From Lachnospiraceae bacterium (GTDB lineage Bacteria > Bacillota > Clostridia > Lachnospirales > Lachnospiraceae), in assembly GCA_030523275.1 (NCBI GenBank), contig JAUNIX010000007.1:38569-102568 (forward strand): a DNA stretch of 64,000 nt. Reading direction: 5' to 3'. A program made the position numbers and the translations under genes. Positions 34,752 to 44,621 of the stretch are shown one piece after another. The notes beneath the pieces were generated by a model, which was not told the DNA's origin, ran no database searches, and was given only the letters and a program-made list of their open reading frames with translations. How positions within the stretch are numbered: the first letter of the stretch is position 1; the number at the start of each line of letters is the position of its first letter.

Positions 34752-35810
34752 ATGAATTATACACAAGAATATTGGGATGATGTAAATAGTATTTTGGATA
34801 ATATTCCTCAATTAAAAAATATATATGGAAAGTCTATTTTTATAACTGGTGGAACCGGAATGATATGTTCTTCAGTAATAGATTTACTATTATATTTGAA
34901 TAAAAAATCTAATGCAAAAATTAGTATTATTCTTGGAGGAAGAAGTTTAGAGCGAACTACTAAACGCTTTACTGGATTTGCTGAAGGCATGGATTATAAA
35001 TTTGTGTATTATGATGCAACGAAAGAAATGGATTTAGACATAAATGTGGATTATATAATTCATGGGGCCAGTAATGCAAATCCTACGGTGTATTCGGAAG
35101 AGCCAGTTGAAACTATGTTAGCTAATCTTATTGGACTAAATGGTTTATTGGAATATGCTGTAAAGAATCAGGTAAATCGTCTCTTATATATTTCTTCAAG
35201 TGAAATATATGGTAAAAAAGAAGAAAATACACCATACAAAGAAGATGATTATGGATTTGTAGATATTTTAAATCCTCGTGCATGTTATCCAAATGCGAAG
35301 CGTGCAGCCGAAACACTATGTATTTCCTATAGCGAAGAATATTGTATGGACACAGTTATTGTTCGTCCAGGACATATATATGGACCTAGTATTACAGAAT
35401 CCGATAGTCGTGCATCAGCACAATTTACTAGAGATGCTGTAAATGGCGAGAATATTATTATGAAAAGTTCGGGAACACAGCTTAGATCATACTGCTATAC
35501 ATTGGATTGTGCATCTGCTATTTTGACAGTACTTTTAAATGGAGAAAGTCAAAATGCATATAATATTTCAAGCGAGAACTGTATTGTATCAATTAGAGAT
35601 ATGGCAGAAGCACTAGCAAATGCAGCAAATACAAAAGTTATATTTGAAAACCCCTCTGATATAGAAAGAAAAAGTTATAACCTTATGTCAAACTCTTCTT
35701 TAAATGGGGAAAAATTGCAAAAATTAGGTTGGACAGCAAAATTTGATATTGATCAAGGAACAAAAAAAACTGTTAGTTTAATGAGAAAAGAAATAACAAA
35801 TGATTTTTAA
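34752..35810 (+). CDS. NAD-dependent epimerase/dehydratase (extended SDR)
   Basis: A 352-residue extended SDR. The NAD site is FITGGTGMICSS near 30, the Ser of the catalytic set is in YISSSEIYG near 143, and the YxxxK pair is YPNAK near 178. The start codon directly follows the stop of the cytidylyltransferase gene, so the two may act in sequence. The family interconverts or reduces nucleotide-linked sugars; this member often lies beside IspD-like genes in glycan loci. Whether it acts on a sugar nucleotide or a polyol precursor is open. Confidence 0.8.
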   Translation: MNYTQEYWDDVNSILDNIPQLKNIYGKSIFITGGTGMICSSVIDLLLYLNKKSNAKISIILGGRSLERTTKRFTGFAEGMDYKFVYYDATKEMDLDINVDYIIHGASNANPTVYSEEPVETMLANLIGLNGLLEYAVKNQVNRLLYISSSEIYGKKEENTPYKEDDYGFVDILNPRACYPNAKRAAETLCISYSEEYCMDTVIVRPGHIYGPSITESDSRASAQFTRDAVNGENIIMKSSGTQLRSYCYTLDCASAILTVLLNGESQNAYNISSENCIVSIRDMAEALANAANTKVIFENPSDIERKSYNLMSNSSLNGEKLQKLGWTAKFDIDQGTKKTVSLMRKEITNDF

Positions 35811-35825
35811 TTATAAGGAATAGAA

Positions 35826-36893
35826 ATGGATTATTATATACAAGAAATACAAGTTGATAAAGGCTTACAAAGAACTGCAGGAATTAAGGCTAGAGATGAC
35901 ATTGATACTATTTTTCAAAGTTTAGATATTAAAAAAATTACAATACCAACAAACAAAAAAGATAGGAATTCAGGGAAAAAAATATATAAAATGTATGCCC
36001 ATTTTGCCATTTATCAAACTTGGAAAAAACAATTAAAAAAATTAAATAAAAAAGATAGATTATTTATACAGTTTCCTGTAATAGAACATTCTATATTGTT
36101 AGCTTTTTTATTAAATAAAATTGAAAAAAAAGGGATACAAGTAATATTATTAATACATGATTTAGAACTTTTGAGAGTTGCGAAACGTAAAGATATTTCT
36201 TTGCCTAAAAAGATTAGATTAACTTTAGAAGAAAAAGGTATTTTATTCAATTCTACTCGTGTTATTGTTCATAATGAGAATATGAAAAAATATATTTGTG
36301 AATTGGGAGTTAAAGAAGATAAAGTTATTACTTTGGAAATATTCGATTATCTAATTAACGGATTTGATTTAAAAAGATTAAAGGTAAAAAGAAGAACAGA
36401 TCCTGTAATCATAGCTGGTAACTTGCGACGACATAAAGCTCAATATGTTTATCAACTTCCAGAAACATATAATTATAATTTGTATGGAGTTGATTATGAT
36501 GGGGAAGTAAATAATAGAATTGTATATCATGGATCTTATGCACCTGAAGAGTTACCATATGTATTAGAAGGTGGATTTGGTTTAGTATGGGATGGTGTAT
36601 CAGTTGATACATGTTCTGGTGTATATGGTGAATACTTAAAGATTAATAATCCGCATAAAACTTCTTTGTATTTGGCTAGTGGTATTCCCGTTATGATTTG
36701 GAGTAAAGCTGCATTGGCTGATTTTGTAAAGAAGTATAATGTTGGTATTACAATAGAATCATTAAATGATTTAAACGAGGTTGTAGGTAGTATCACAGAG
36801 CAAGAATATGAAACTATGATAAATAATGTTAATGAGATTTCAGAAAAATTACGTTCTGGATTTTTTACAAAGCAAGCAATAAAACAATGTTAG
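35826..36893 (+). CDS. Glycosyltransferase, galactofuranosyltransferase-like
   Basis: A 355-residue glycosyltransferase with two Rossmann-like halves. Stretches such as LLIHDLELLR near 108, AGNLRRHKAQYVYQL near 198, and WDGVSVDTCSG..GEYLKINNPHKTSLYL near 255-280 are typical of the group that includes WbbI-like beta-galactofuranosyltransferases. UDP-galactopyranose mutase is encoded four genes on, which supports UDP-Galf as donor. It is very AT-rich. The call is by pattern and context. Confidence 0.72.
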   Translation: MDYYIQEIQVDKGLQRTAGIKARDDIDTIFQSLDIKKITIPTNKKDRNSGKKIYKMYAHFAIYQTWKKQLKKLNKKDRLFIQFPVIEHSILLAFLLNKIEKKGIQVILLIHDLELLRVAKRKDISLPKKIRLTLEEKGILFNSTRVIVHNENMKKYICELGVKEDKVITLEIFDYLINGFDLKRLKVKRRTDPVIIAGNLRRHKAQYVYQLPETYNYNLYGVDYDGEVNNRIVYHGSYAPEELPYVLEGGFGLVWDGVSVDTCSGVYGEYLKINNPHKTSLYLASGIPVMIWSKAALADFVKKYNVGITIESLNDLNEVVGSITEQEYETMINNVNEISEKLRSGFFTKQAIKQC

Positions 36894-36921
36894 TTTTATA
36901 TTAAAAAGGGAGTTTATTGAA

Positions 36922-38100
36922 GTGAAAAAAGCATTAACAATTGGAGAGACTTTATTTTGTTGTGCACTTTTCTGTGAAGTAATTGCCATGGAAATTAGTT
37001 TAACAACAATTCCATACATGGTCAATACGGAGGTATGTAATTCCTATTTAAAGGCACTTCGATATTTAGGATATATATTAATTATATTTAAAATGATATA
37101 TGATAAAATTTCTTTGCGGGAATTGTTATCAATTTGTATTATGATACTCATATTAGGGTTTAATAGTATTTTTAGTGGAAGAATGCTTTTTATGACGTTT
37201 ATTTTTATTTATGGCATGAAAGGTGTTAAATTTGAAAAGATTGCACGGATTATGCTAATATGGTTAGTTATGAGTTTTTTTATTATTGTAATAGGAAGTC
37301 AGTCGGGAGTAATTGATAATTGGGGATATGGCTTGGCTGAGAAACGTCCACGTTATGCTATTGGATATTTTTATCCAAGTCATGCGACTAGTGCATTGTT
37401 TTATTTGACAATACTGTTTTGTTATGTAAAAAAAGAAAAATTAAAATTATGGCATGTATTTTTATTAGAAATAATAAATATATGGCAGTATATGCAAACA
37501 AATTCACGTACAGGAACAGCATTGATTACTATAGCATTGATTACTTTTTATTTTTCTAAATTTGTTAAAATAAATATGTCTAAGGGAATAATAGGATTTT
37601 GTTTTAAATATTCATTTCCTGTTTGTGCAATATTAAGTGTTTTTTGTTGTATTTTTTATCATAAATTTTCAATTTTGGGTAAAATAAATGACTTTGTGAC
37701 TAATCGAATTGCATTGGGACATGATGGAATTTTAAATTATGGAATACATTTACATGGGCAACAAATTAAATGGATTGGAAATGGAGGATTAGGCTATCTA
37801 ACTAATCAATTAAATTGTTCCTATAATTATGTAGATTGTTCATATGTGAAAATATTATTGGAATGTGGTCTTATAGTATGGTTAATTGTTATATGTGGCT
37901 TTACAGTATCTAGTATCCTTGCTGTACAAAATAATGATAAATACATGGCAGTTTCGTTAATGTTTGTGGCTGGATATTGTATTATAGAACCTCGCCTTAT
38001 AGAATTAGGTTTTAATCCTTTTGTGTTAGTGTTAGCAAATTTAATTGGATATACAGATTGTTTCATGGTATCAAGTAGGAAAACAGTGAATGGAGAGTGA
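36922..38100 (+). CDS. Wzy-type polysaccharide polymerase
   Basis: A 392-residue polytopic protein with about ten membrane segments and a larger outside loop near 280-320, as in O-antigen and capsule polymerases. Sequence conservation in Wzy is low; the call rests on topology, length and the position before wzx. A GTG start is preceded by GGGAG. The end overlaps the flippase gene. Confidence 0.78.
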   Translation: MKKALTIGETLFCCALFCEVIAMEISLTTIPYMVNTEVCNSYLKALRYLGYILIIFKMIYDKISLRELLSICIMILILGFNSIFSGRMLFMTFIFIYGMKGVKFEKIARIMLIWLVMSFFIIVIGSQSGVIDNWGYGLAEKRPRYAIGYFYPSHATSALFYLTILFCYVKKEKLKLWHVFLLEIINIWQYMQTNSRTGTALITIALITFYFSKFVKINMSKGIIGFCFKYSFPVCAILSVFCCIFYHKFSILGKINDFVTNRIALGHDGILNYGIHLHGQQIKWIGNGGLGYLTNQLNCSYNYVDCSYVKILLECGLIVWLIVICGFTVSSILAVQNNDKYMAVSLMFVAGYCIIEPRLIELGFNPFVLVLANLIGYTDCFMVSSRKTVNGE

Positions 38101-38104
38101 CAGT

Positions 38105-39568
38105 GTGAGAGAAAAGTCTTTAAAATTAAATTTTATCATGAATGCAATTCTGACCATGTCATCATTTATTTTTCCGTTGATTACATTTCCGTATGTATCA
38201 CGCGTTTTATTACCAATTGGTACGGGTAAAGTTGCCTTTGCAACATCATTAATTACATATTTTAATATGTTTGCACAGTTGGGGATTCCAACATATGGAG
38301 TGCGTGCATGTGCAATGGTACGAGACGATAGAGAGGAATTGACAAAAACAGCTCATGAATTATTATTGATTAATTTGTTTATGGGATTGTTATCTTATGT
38401 TGCTTTGCTTGTTGCATTAATATTTGTGCCAAGATTGCGAGATGATCGATTGCTTTATGTAATTATAAGTTTAACTATTGTGTTATCTGCGATAGGAATG
38501 GAATGGTTATATAAAGCATTAGAACAATATACTTATATCACAATTCGTTCAATTATATTTAAGTTTGTTGCATTAATAGCAATGTTTTTGTTAGTACACA
38601 AGCAACAAGATTATATAATCTATGGTGGTATTACAATTTTAGCTGCTTCGGCTTCAAATATATTTAATTTGATTAACGTGCATAAATATATTGATATGAG
38701 ATGGATAGGAAACTATCATTTTAAAAGACATCTAAAAGTAATTGCTATATTTTTTGCTATGGCGTGTGCAACAACCATTTATACTAATTTAGATGCTGTA
38801 ATGTTAGGTTTTATGAAAACAGATGAGGATGTAGGATATTATAACGCAGCAGTAAAAATTAAAAATATTTTAGTAAGTATTGTGACTTCACTTGGAACGG
38901 TTTTATTACCAAGAGCTTCCTATTATGTAGAACACGGAGAAATGAAAGAATTTAGAAGAATTAGTGCCAAGGCATTAAATTTTGTTTTTTTGATTGCAAC
39001 TCCAATGATGATATACTTTATTTTATTTGCAAAGTATGGAATTTATTTTCTTTCGGGAAGTGCTTATACAGGATCGATTTTACCAATGCAGATTATTATG
39101 CCTACATTATTATTTATTGGGATAACGAATATTTTAGGAATTCAAATTTTAGTACCATTAGGAAAAGAAAAGATAGTTTTATATTCAGAAATTGCAGGTG
39201 CAGTAATAGATTTGATTATTAATGCACTTTTAATACCTCGATTGGCATCATCAGGTGCGGCAATTGGAACATTGATAGCAGAAATGGTTGTGTTAATTGT
39301 ACAGTATATAGCACTTAGAGATGAAGTGACAGAATTATTAAAAAAAATTCATTATGGAAAGATAATTTTAGCGATTGCTTTATCTTCATTTGGATCTATA
39401 TGGATTGTTCAATTTGCTTTTAGTAATTTTATAACCTTGATGGTATCGGCAATATTATTCTTTGGAATCTATGGAATAATTTTACTGATAACAAAAGAAG
39501 AACTAGTGGTGGAAATAGTGAATCAGATATTTGGTAGATTTTTATGTAAAATTAGAAATAAGAAATGA
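38105..39568 (+). CDS. Wzx-type lipid-linked oligosaccharide flippase
   Basis: A 487-residue MATE/MOP-superfamily flippase with about fourteen membrane segments. The N-terminal LKLNFIMNAILTMSSFIFPLITFPYVSR is typical of Gram-positive Wzx proteins. It moves undecaprenyl-linked repeat units outward for Wzy. GTG 38105 has GGAGAG seven bases upstream; ATG 38090 is the longer alternative and has no clear site. Confidence 0.88.
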   Translation: MREKSLKLNFIMNAILTMSSFIFPLITFPYVSRVLLPIGTGKVAFATSLITYFNMFAQLGIPTYGVRACAMVRDDREELTKTAHELLLINLFMGLLSYVALLVALIFVPRLRDDRLLYVIISLTIVLSAIGMEWLYKALEQYTYITIRSIIFKFVALIAMFLLVHKQQDYIIYGGITILAASASNIFNLINVHKYIDMRWIGNYHFKRHLKVIAIFFAMACATTIYTNLDAVMLGFMKTDEDVGYYNAAVKIKNILVSIVTSLGTVLLPRASYYVEHGEMKEFRRISAKALNFVFLIATPMMIYFILFAKYGIYFLSGSAYTGSILPMQIIMPTLLFIGITNILGIQILVPLGKEKIVLYSEIAGAVIDLIINALLIPRLASSGAAIGTLIAEMVVLIVQYIALRDEVTELLKKIHYGKIILAIALSSFGSIWIVQFAFSNFITLMVSAILFFGIYGIILLITKEELVVEIVNQIFGRFLCKIRNKK

Positions 39569-39598
39569 GATAAAATATACAAATAAAGGAGAAATATT

Positions 39599-40720
39599 AT
39601 GAACAAATATGATTATCTAGTTGTGGGAGCCGGTCTATATGGAGCCGTATTTGCACAACAGGCAAAAGAGAAAAGCAAAAAAGTTTTAGTTATTGATAAA
39701 CGTCCCAATATTGCTGGAAATGTTTATACAGAAGAAATTGAAGGTATTAATGTACATAAATATGGTGCACATATTTTTCACACAAATAATAAAAAAGTAT
39801 GGGATTATATTACTAGATTTGCTGAATTTAATCGATTTACGAATTCTCCGGTAGCAAATTACCACGGAGAATTATATTCCTTACCATTTAACATGTATAC
39901 ATTTAATAAAATGTGGGGAGTTGTGACTCCAGAAGAAGCAGAAGCAAAAATCGAAGAACAAAAAAAAGAGTCTGGAATTACAGAACCTAAGAATCTTGAA
40001 GAACAGGCAATTAGCCTTGTGGGTAAGGATATTTATGAGAAGTTGGTAAAAGGATATACTGAAAAGCAGTGGGGAAGACCATGTGATCAATTGCCGTCTT
40101 TTATCATTAAGAGATTACCAGTTAGATTAACTTTTGATAATAATTATTTTAATGCTTTGTATCAGGGAATTCCAGTAGGTGGGTACACTAAAATGGTCGA
40201 AAACCTTTTAAATGGGATTGAAGTAAGATTAGGCGTTGATTATTTAGAAAAGAAAGAAGAATTGGATGCTCTCGCTGAAACAGTTATCTATACAGGACCG
40301 ATTGATGCGTATTTTGACTATAAATTAGGTACATTGGAATATCGTTCTGTTCGTTTTGAGACTGAGCTATTAGATAAACCAAATTTCCAGGGAAATGCGG
40401 CAGTAAATTATACGGATGCAGAGACACCTTGGACAAGAATTATTGAGCATAAATGGTTTGAGTTTGGTAAAGATAACGACGGAAATGATTTGCCAAAGAC
40501 AGTCATTAGCCGTGAATATAGCTCTGAATGGAAACCAGGAGATGAACCATATTATCCAGTTAATGATGAGAAAAATGAAAAATTATATGAAGAATATAAA
40601 AAGTTAGCTGAAAAAGAAAAAAATATTATTTTTGGTGGTCGACTTGGAGAATATAAATATTATGATATGGATGCAGTAATTGCTTGTGCCTTGGATAGAG
40701 CTAATAAATGTATTAAATAG
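39599..40720 (+). CDS. glf: UDP-galactopyranose mutase
   Basis: A 373-residue FAD enzyme that converts UDP-galactopyranose to UDP-galactofuranose. The FAD site GAGLYGAVFAQ, the DKRPNIAGNVYTE segment near 33, the active-site HKYGAHIFHT near 55, and the mobile-loop region GYTEKQWGRP near 155 are intact. AAGGAG precedes the ATG. It supplies the donor for the galactofuranosyltransferase-like gene. Confidence 0.95.
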   Translation: MNKYDYLVVGAGLYGAVFAQQAKEKSKKVLVIDKRPNIAGNVYTEEIEGINVHKYGAHIFHTNNKKVWDYITRFAEFNRFTNSPVANYHGELYSLPFNMYTFNKMWGVVTPEEAEAKIEEQKKESGITEPKNLEEQAISLVGKDIYEKLVKGYTEKQWGRPCDQLPSFIIKRLPVRLTFDNNYFNALYQGIPVGGYTKMVENLLNGIEVRLGVDYLEKKEELDALAETVIYTGPIDAYFDYKLGTLEYRSVRFETELLDKPNFQGNAAVNYTDAETPWTRIIEHKWFEFGKDNDGNDLPKTVISREYSSEWKPGDEPYYPVNDEKNEKLYEEYKKLAEKEKNIIFGGRLGEYKYYDMDAVIACALDRANKCIK

Positions 40721-40730
40721 GAGGAGGCGT

Positions 40731-42218
40731 ATGAACACAAAAAGAGTATTAAGTCCTAAAGATTTACTCTTTCGTATAGCATTGCAGTGGAGAAAGATTA
40801 TAGTATGTATGTTAGTTTTTGCAATTTTGGCAAATGGATATTCAGTACTCAAATCATATCGTACTGTTTTATCCTCACAGTCAAACAATAGCAAATCTAT
40901 AGATTTAGATTCCTATAAGGGCAGTTTATCAACAGATCAAATTTCAGTTGTTGAAAAGGCTTTTTCAACCTACAAACAGTATAATCATAGCTTTAAATCG
41001 GCGGAAGATTATTGTCAAAATGCAGTAAAAATGAAAATTGAACACGAAAAGGTCCCTACAGTTACCATATTATATAAAATTAAAAATTGTGATAATATAT
41101 CCGGATTAATATCAGTAATTGCTAACGAAGTTTTTTCTGAAAAATGGATAAAAAATGTACAAAAAGAATTAGGTTGGGAAAAAATTAATTCAGAATATAT
41201 TTATGAATTGATAAAAATATCACAGGCTGATGAACAAAATAATAGTAACAATTCAAGTACTATAACTTTAACAGAAAGCAATGATGATGAGAAAGTAAAT
41301 ATATTATGTATTCAGATTATATCTACAGATAAAAAAACGGCAGAAAAAATAGCTTATTTAGCTACCAATGAATTAAAAAATCAGCAACCAGAATTTCAAA
41401 AAAAATATCAATTTTTTTCAATGAGTAAAATAAGCCAGAAATTTGCTATTAAGGTTGATTCTGATTTATTATCGAATCAACAATGGCATATAGAAAAAAT
41501 GAATAATTTTTATAATGTTTTGAATAATCTGACAAATAATTTTGACGATAATCAGAAAAATTATTATCGAGCTTTGATCGATAGTGAAAGTATTACAGAT
41601 ACGGTTCAAATAAACGAAGAATCAAATAATTCAGAAGAAATAAAGTCTAAGATTGATTTCATTAGTAAAAAATATATTTTGCTAGGACTTATTGTTGGAG
41701 CTTTTTTAGCTTGCTGTTATTATGCATTTTTATATATTATGGATTCTGGACTTCATACTATGTCAGAAATAACAGATTGTTTTGGTATTTCTCTACTCGG
41801 AGAATTAGATACTAAAAATGATCAAAAAAGCAAGATTGATAATTATATTTATCGATTATTTGAAGGAAATAAACCCATATTTTCTCATAATGAACGTATG
41901 AATATGATTTGTGCAGGTATTAAAATAGCTGTGGATCAGGGGAAAATGAGTTCTCTTCATATCACAGGAACTGCAAATACAGAAGATGTAAATTCAGTTA
42001 AAAATAAATTATTAGAATTATTAAAAGATATGAATGTAAAAATTACAGTTGGAAAATCAGTTGCATATGATCCGATATCATTGGAACAATTGTCTTCTGC
42101 TGATGGAACAGTTTTTGTAGAGCAATTGAATAAATCACCGTATGATGATATTGAACAGGAAATGGAAGTCTGTAAAAAGTATGATGTAAAAGTGATTGGT
42201 TCTATTATATTAAAATAG
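40731..42218 (+). CDS. Wzz-like chain-length protein with a degenerate BY-kinase-like tail
   Basis: A 495-residue protein. A membrane helix at about 20-38 and another at about 312-335 bracket a long extracellular helical region, as in Wzz/CapA-type regulators of chain length. The tail (about 345-495) resembles the bacterial tyrosine kinase (CapB/Wzc) fold, ending in DGTVFVEQLN..KKYDVKVIGSIIL, but the Walker A lysine loop is missing (LHITGTANTEDVNSVKN where GEGKS would be). No separate kinase gene is present. GGAGGAGG precedes ATG 40731. Confidence 0.75.
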   Translation: MNTKRVLSPKDLLFRIALQWRKIIVCMLVFAILANGYSVLKSYRTVLSSQSNNSKSIDLDSYKGSLSTDQISVVEKAFSTYKQYNHSFKSAEDYCQNAVKMKIEHEKVPTVTILYKIKNCDNISGLISVIANEVFSEKWIKNVQKELGWEKINSEYIYELIKISQADEQNNSNNSSTITLTESNDDEKVNILCIQIISTDKKTAEKIAYLATNELKNQQPEFQKKYQFFSMSKISQKFAIKVDSDLLSNQQWHIEKMNNFYNVLNNLTNNFDDNQKNYYRALIDSESITDTVQINEESNNSEEIKSKIDFISKKYILLGLIVGAFLACCYYAFLYIMDSGLHTMSEITDCFGISLLGELDTKNDQKSKIDNYIYRLFEGNKPIFSHNERMNMICAGIKIAVDQGKMSSLHITGTANTEDVNSVKNKLLELLKDMNVKITVGKSVAYDPISLEQLSSADGTVFVEQLNKSPYDDIEQEMEVCKKYDVKVIGSIILK

Positions 42219-42249
42219 TCTTATGAAATATTAGTTATGCATGATATTC

Positions 42250-42279
42250 ACACAGATAAGGAAATGCTTATCTGTGTGA
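42250..42279 (+). terminator. Hairpin after the Wzz-like gene
   Basis: A perfect 12-base stem, CACACAGATAAG with CTTATCTGTGTG, closes a GAAATG loop. No T run follows, so termination may be weak. Confidence 0.45.
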
Positions 42280-42316
42280 AATTGCATTAACGGATAGTTG
42301 GAATCGAAGGGTGAAA

Positions 42317-43430
42317 TTGTATAAGAGTAAAATGGATTGATAACGCAAAAGGAATTGCAATGTTATGTGTAATTCTAGGCCATGTGGGACATATAATTGT
42401 TGGTGGAATAAATACATGTTTTTGTATCGTCATAATGGATGTATTTAATAATATATTATCATGATGGTCGTATATTAAATATTACAAATATAATTGGAAA
42501 AGATATTCTTCGGTTATACTTTGCATCAGGGGAAAATACATATTTTGCAGGTATTGATATTGGCACACGAATTGGTGCGATTTGATTTTTGCCAGCAATG
42601 TTTTTTTCGATATTAATCACACAATGGGTCATAAATAACACAGATGAACATGGAAAAAGATGGATGATAATTTTATTTGTGGTTATATTGGGGTACATTT
42701 CTTCAGAGTTTATATGGTTGCCTTTCAGTATTCAAACTGGAATGGTTGCTAGTAGTTTTGTTTTATTAGGATATTACTTTCGTAAATTTTATATTTAAAA
42801 AAAATAAAGATTAGACAGTATAAATTATTTTTGTTTGTTTTTATAATTGGTGCATATAAAGGTTATGTTAACATATATCTTGTATCTAATTCATTCCCAG
42901 ATATTTTATTATCAAGCGCAGTAGCAATAGCAAGTAGTTTATTAATTATAAAATTATCGATGTATACAGAAAGATCAAAATTATTATCATTCATTGGAAA
43001 AAATTCTATGATATATTTATGCGTATATTTGTTTGTGTTAGAAACTTTGAGGATTTATTTGAATGACCTGACCCGTTATTTATATTTATCAGAAATACAA
43101 GGAAATTTTGTTAAACTTTTGTTTCATGTGGGATTTGCAACCATTACAACTTGCTTTATATTAACTATTAAAAAATTTATTCTAAACTCACATGAACATA
43201 ATGAAAACGACATAATCGAGAAAAGAAATCTTGGCATTGATATTATGAAGAGAATATTAATTATTTTGATTATTCATACCATTTTCGATAAAGATATTCA
43301 AAATTGGTTATTTGAGTATTTTGATGGCTTTTATATTTATCATATTGTTTTAAGTTTATTAATTCAATTAGTTTTGGGTGTAATAGTAGGAATTTTCATA
43401 AAAAGTATAAAGAAAAATATAATTAAATGA
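42317..43430 (+). pseudogene. Broken acyltransferase-3 (OafA/WcfK-like) membrane protein
   Basis: The frame near 42321 encodes RVKWIDNAKGIAMLCVILGHVG, the catalytic start of acyltransferase-3 enzymes that acetylate glycans. It has no start codon in frame. A stop (TGA, near 42461) follows a likely deletion. Another in-frame TGA at 42585 replaces a Trp in the expected IWFLPAMFF. An A-run frameshift near 42800 separates 42589-42798 from 42831-43430, which still encodes several membrane helices. At least four lesions make the gene non-functional. It would have O-acetylated the glycan made by the operon. Confidence 0.8.
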
Positions 43431-43521
43431 TATTTTTATTAAAATAAAGGTAGATAGACGTTATTTACTGCCTAATAGTAAGAGATAACTCCTTAGAACT
43501 CTAGATATTATTTGCTATTTA

Positions 43522-43530
43522 TGGTAAAAT
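43522..43530 (+). promoter_or_regulatory. Extended -10 of the nucleotidyltransferase gene
   Basis: TGGTAAAAT, a TGn extended -10, lies about 43 bases before the start. No good -35 was seen. Confidence 0.4.
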
Positions 43531-43572
43531 AGTTTTGTTACACATTAATCGACAAAATATAGGGAGAGAAAA

Positions 43573-44514
43573 TTGAAGACGACATTAGTAATTATGGCAG
43601 CAGGGATTGGATCTCGTTTTGGCGGGGGAATCAAGCAGCTTGAGCCGGTAGGAAAGCATGGCGAGATTATCATGGACTATTCGATTCATGATGCTATCGA
43701 AGCAGGGTTTAATAAAATTATTTTTATCATTCGTAAAGATATTGAGGATGCTTTTCAGGAGGTTATTGGTAATCGTATTGAAAAGATTTGTAAGGAGTTA
43801 GATGTAGAAATTGCATATGCCTTTCAGGATATGGATGATCTTCCAGAAGGCGTGGTAAGACCAGCAGAACGTACGAAACCTTGGGGAACTGGACATGCAG
43901 TATTGGCATGTAAAGGTATTTTAAATGAACCGTTTGTTGTAATTAATGCTGATGATTATTATGGTAAGGAAGCATTTGTCAAGATTCATGAATATTTAGA
44001 GGGATATACACCAGAAAAAGCCAATGAATTTTCGATGGCAGGTTTCATCATGAAGAATACTTTGAGTGAAAATGGTGGAGTAACCAGAGGAATTTGTGTT
44101 GTCGATGATGACAATTGTTTAAAAGGTGTGAATGAAACGTCAAATTTAGTTAAGACAGCGGATGGAGCAGCGATCGACAATGATGGAACATTGACACCAG
44201 TTGATGCAAACTCTTACGTATCGATGAATATGTGGGGACTGACACCAGAGTTTGTAACGATGCTTGAGACAGGATTTGTAGAATTTTTTGAACGCGTTGG
44301 AAATAACGAATTAAAAGCTGAATATTTACTTCCAATTTATATTGATGAATTACTGCAAGCGAATAAGGTTTCTGTTCAGGTATTGGATACACAAGATAAG
44401 TGGTTTGGTGTTACTTACAAAGAGGATAAGGATGTGGTTGTTCAGTCATTTGCGGAATTGATTGACAACGGTGTCTATTCAGAATATTTATTCGATGATC
44501 TTTTAAATAAATAA
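43573..44514 (+). CDS. Sugar-nucleotide-type nucleotidyltransferase
   Basis: A 313-residue nucleotidyltransferase. The signature LVIMAAGIGSRFGGGIKQLEPVG binds the NTP phosphates, and VINADDYYG near 125 provides the metal Asp. The family makes NDP-sugars or nucleotide-activated alcohols. A TTG start has AGGGAGAGAA four bases before it. It is separated from the polysaccharide operon by the pseudogene and has its own promoter and terminator. Which sugar phosphate it uses is not clear. Confidence 0.8.
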   Translation: MKTTLVIMAAGIGSRFGGGIKQLEPVGKHGEIIMDYSIHDAIEAGFNKIIFIIRKDIEDAFQEVIGNRIEKICKELDVEIAYAFQDMDDLPEGVVRPAERTKPWGTGHAVLACKGILNEPFVVINADDYYGKEAFVKIHEYLEGYTPEKANEFSMAGFIMKNTLSENGGVTRGICVVDDDNCLKGVNETSNLVKTADGAAIDNDGTLTPVDANSYVSMNMWGLTPEFVTMLETGFVEFFERVGNNELKAEYLLPIYIDELLQANKVSVQVLDTQDKWFGVTYKEDKDVVVQSFAELIDNGVYSEYLFDDLLNK

Positions 44515-44537
44515 GAAGCATTGATATTGAAGGAAGA

Positions 44538-44575
44538 AAATCCAGCACAAATGTTTTCATTTGTGCTGGATTTTG
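44538..44575. terminator. Terminator after the nucleotidyltransferase
   Basis: AAATCCAGCACAAATG pairs with CATTTGTGCTGGATTT around TTTT, leaving T-rich sequence on both sides. Confidence 0.8.
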
Positions 44576-44621
44576 GTATAATGGTCTGACTAAATAGTTA
44601 GAGAATTATTGGAGAAAAATT

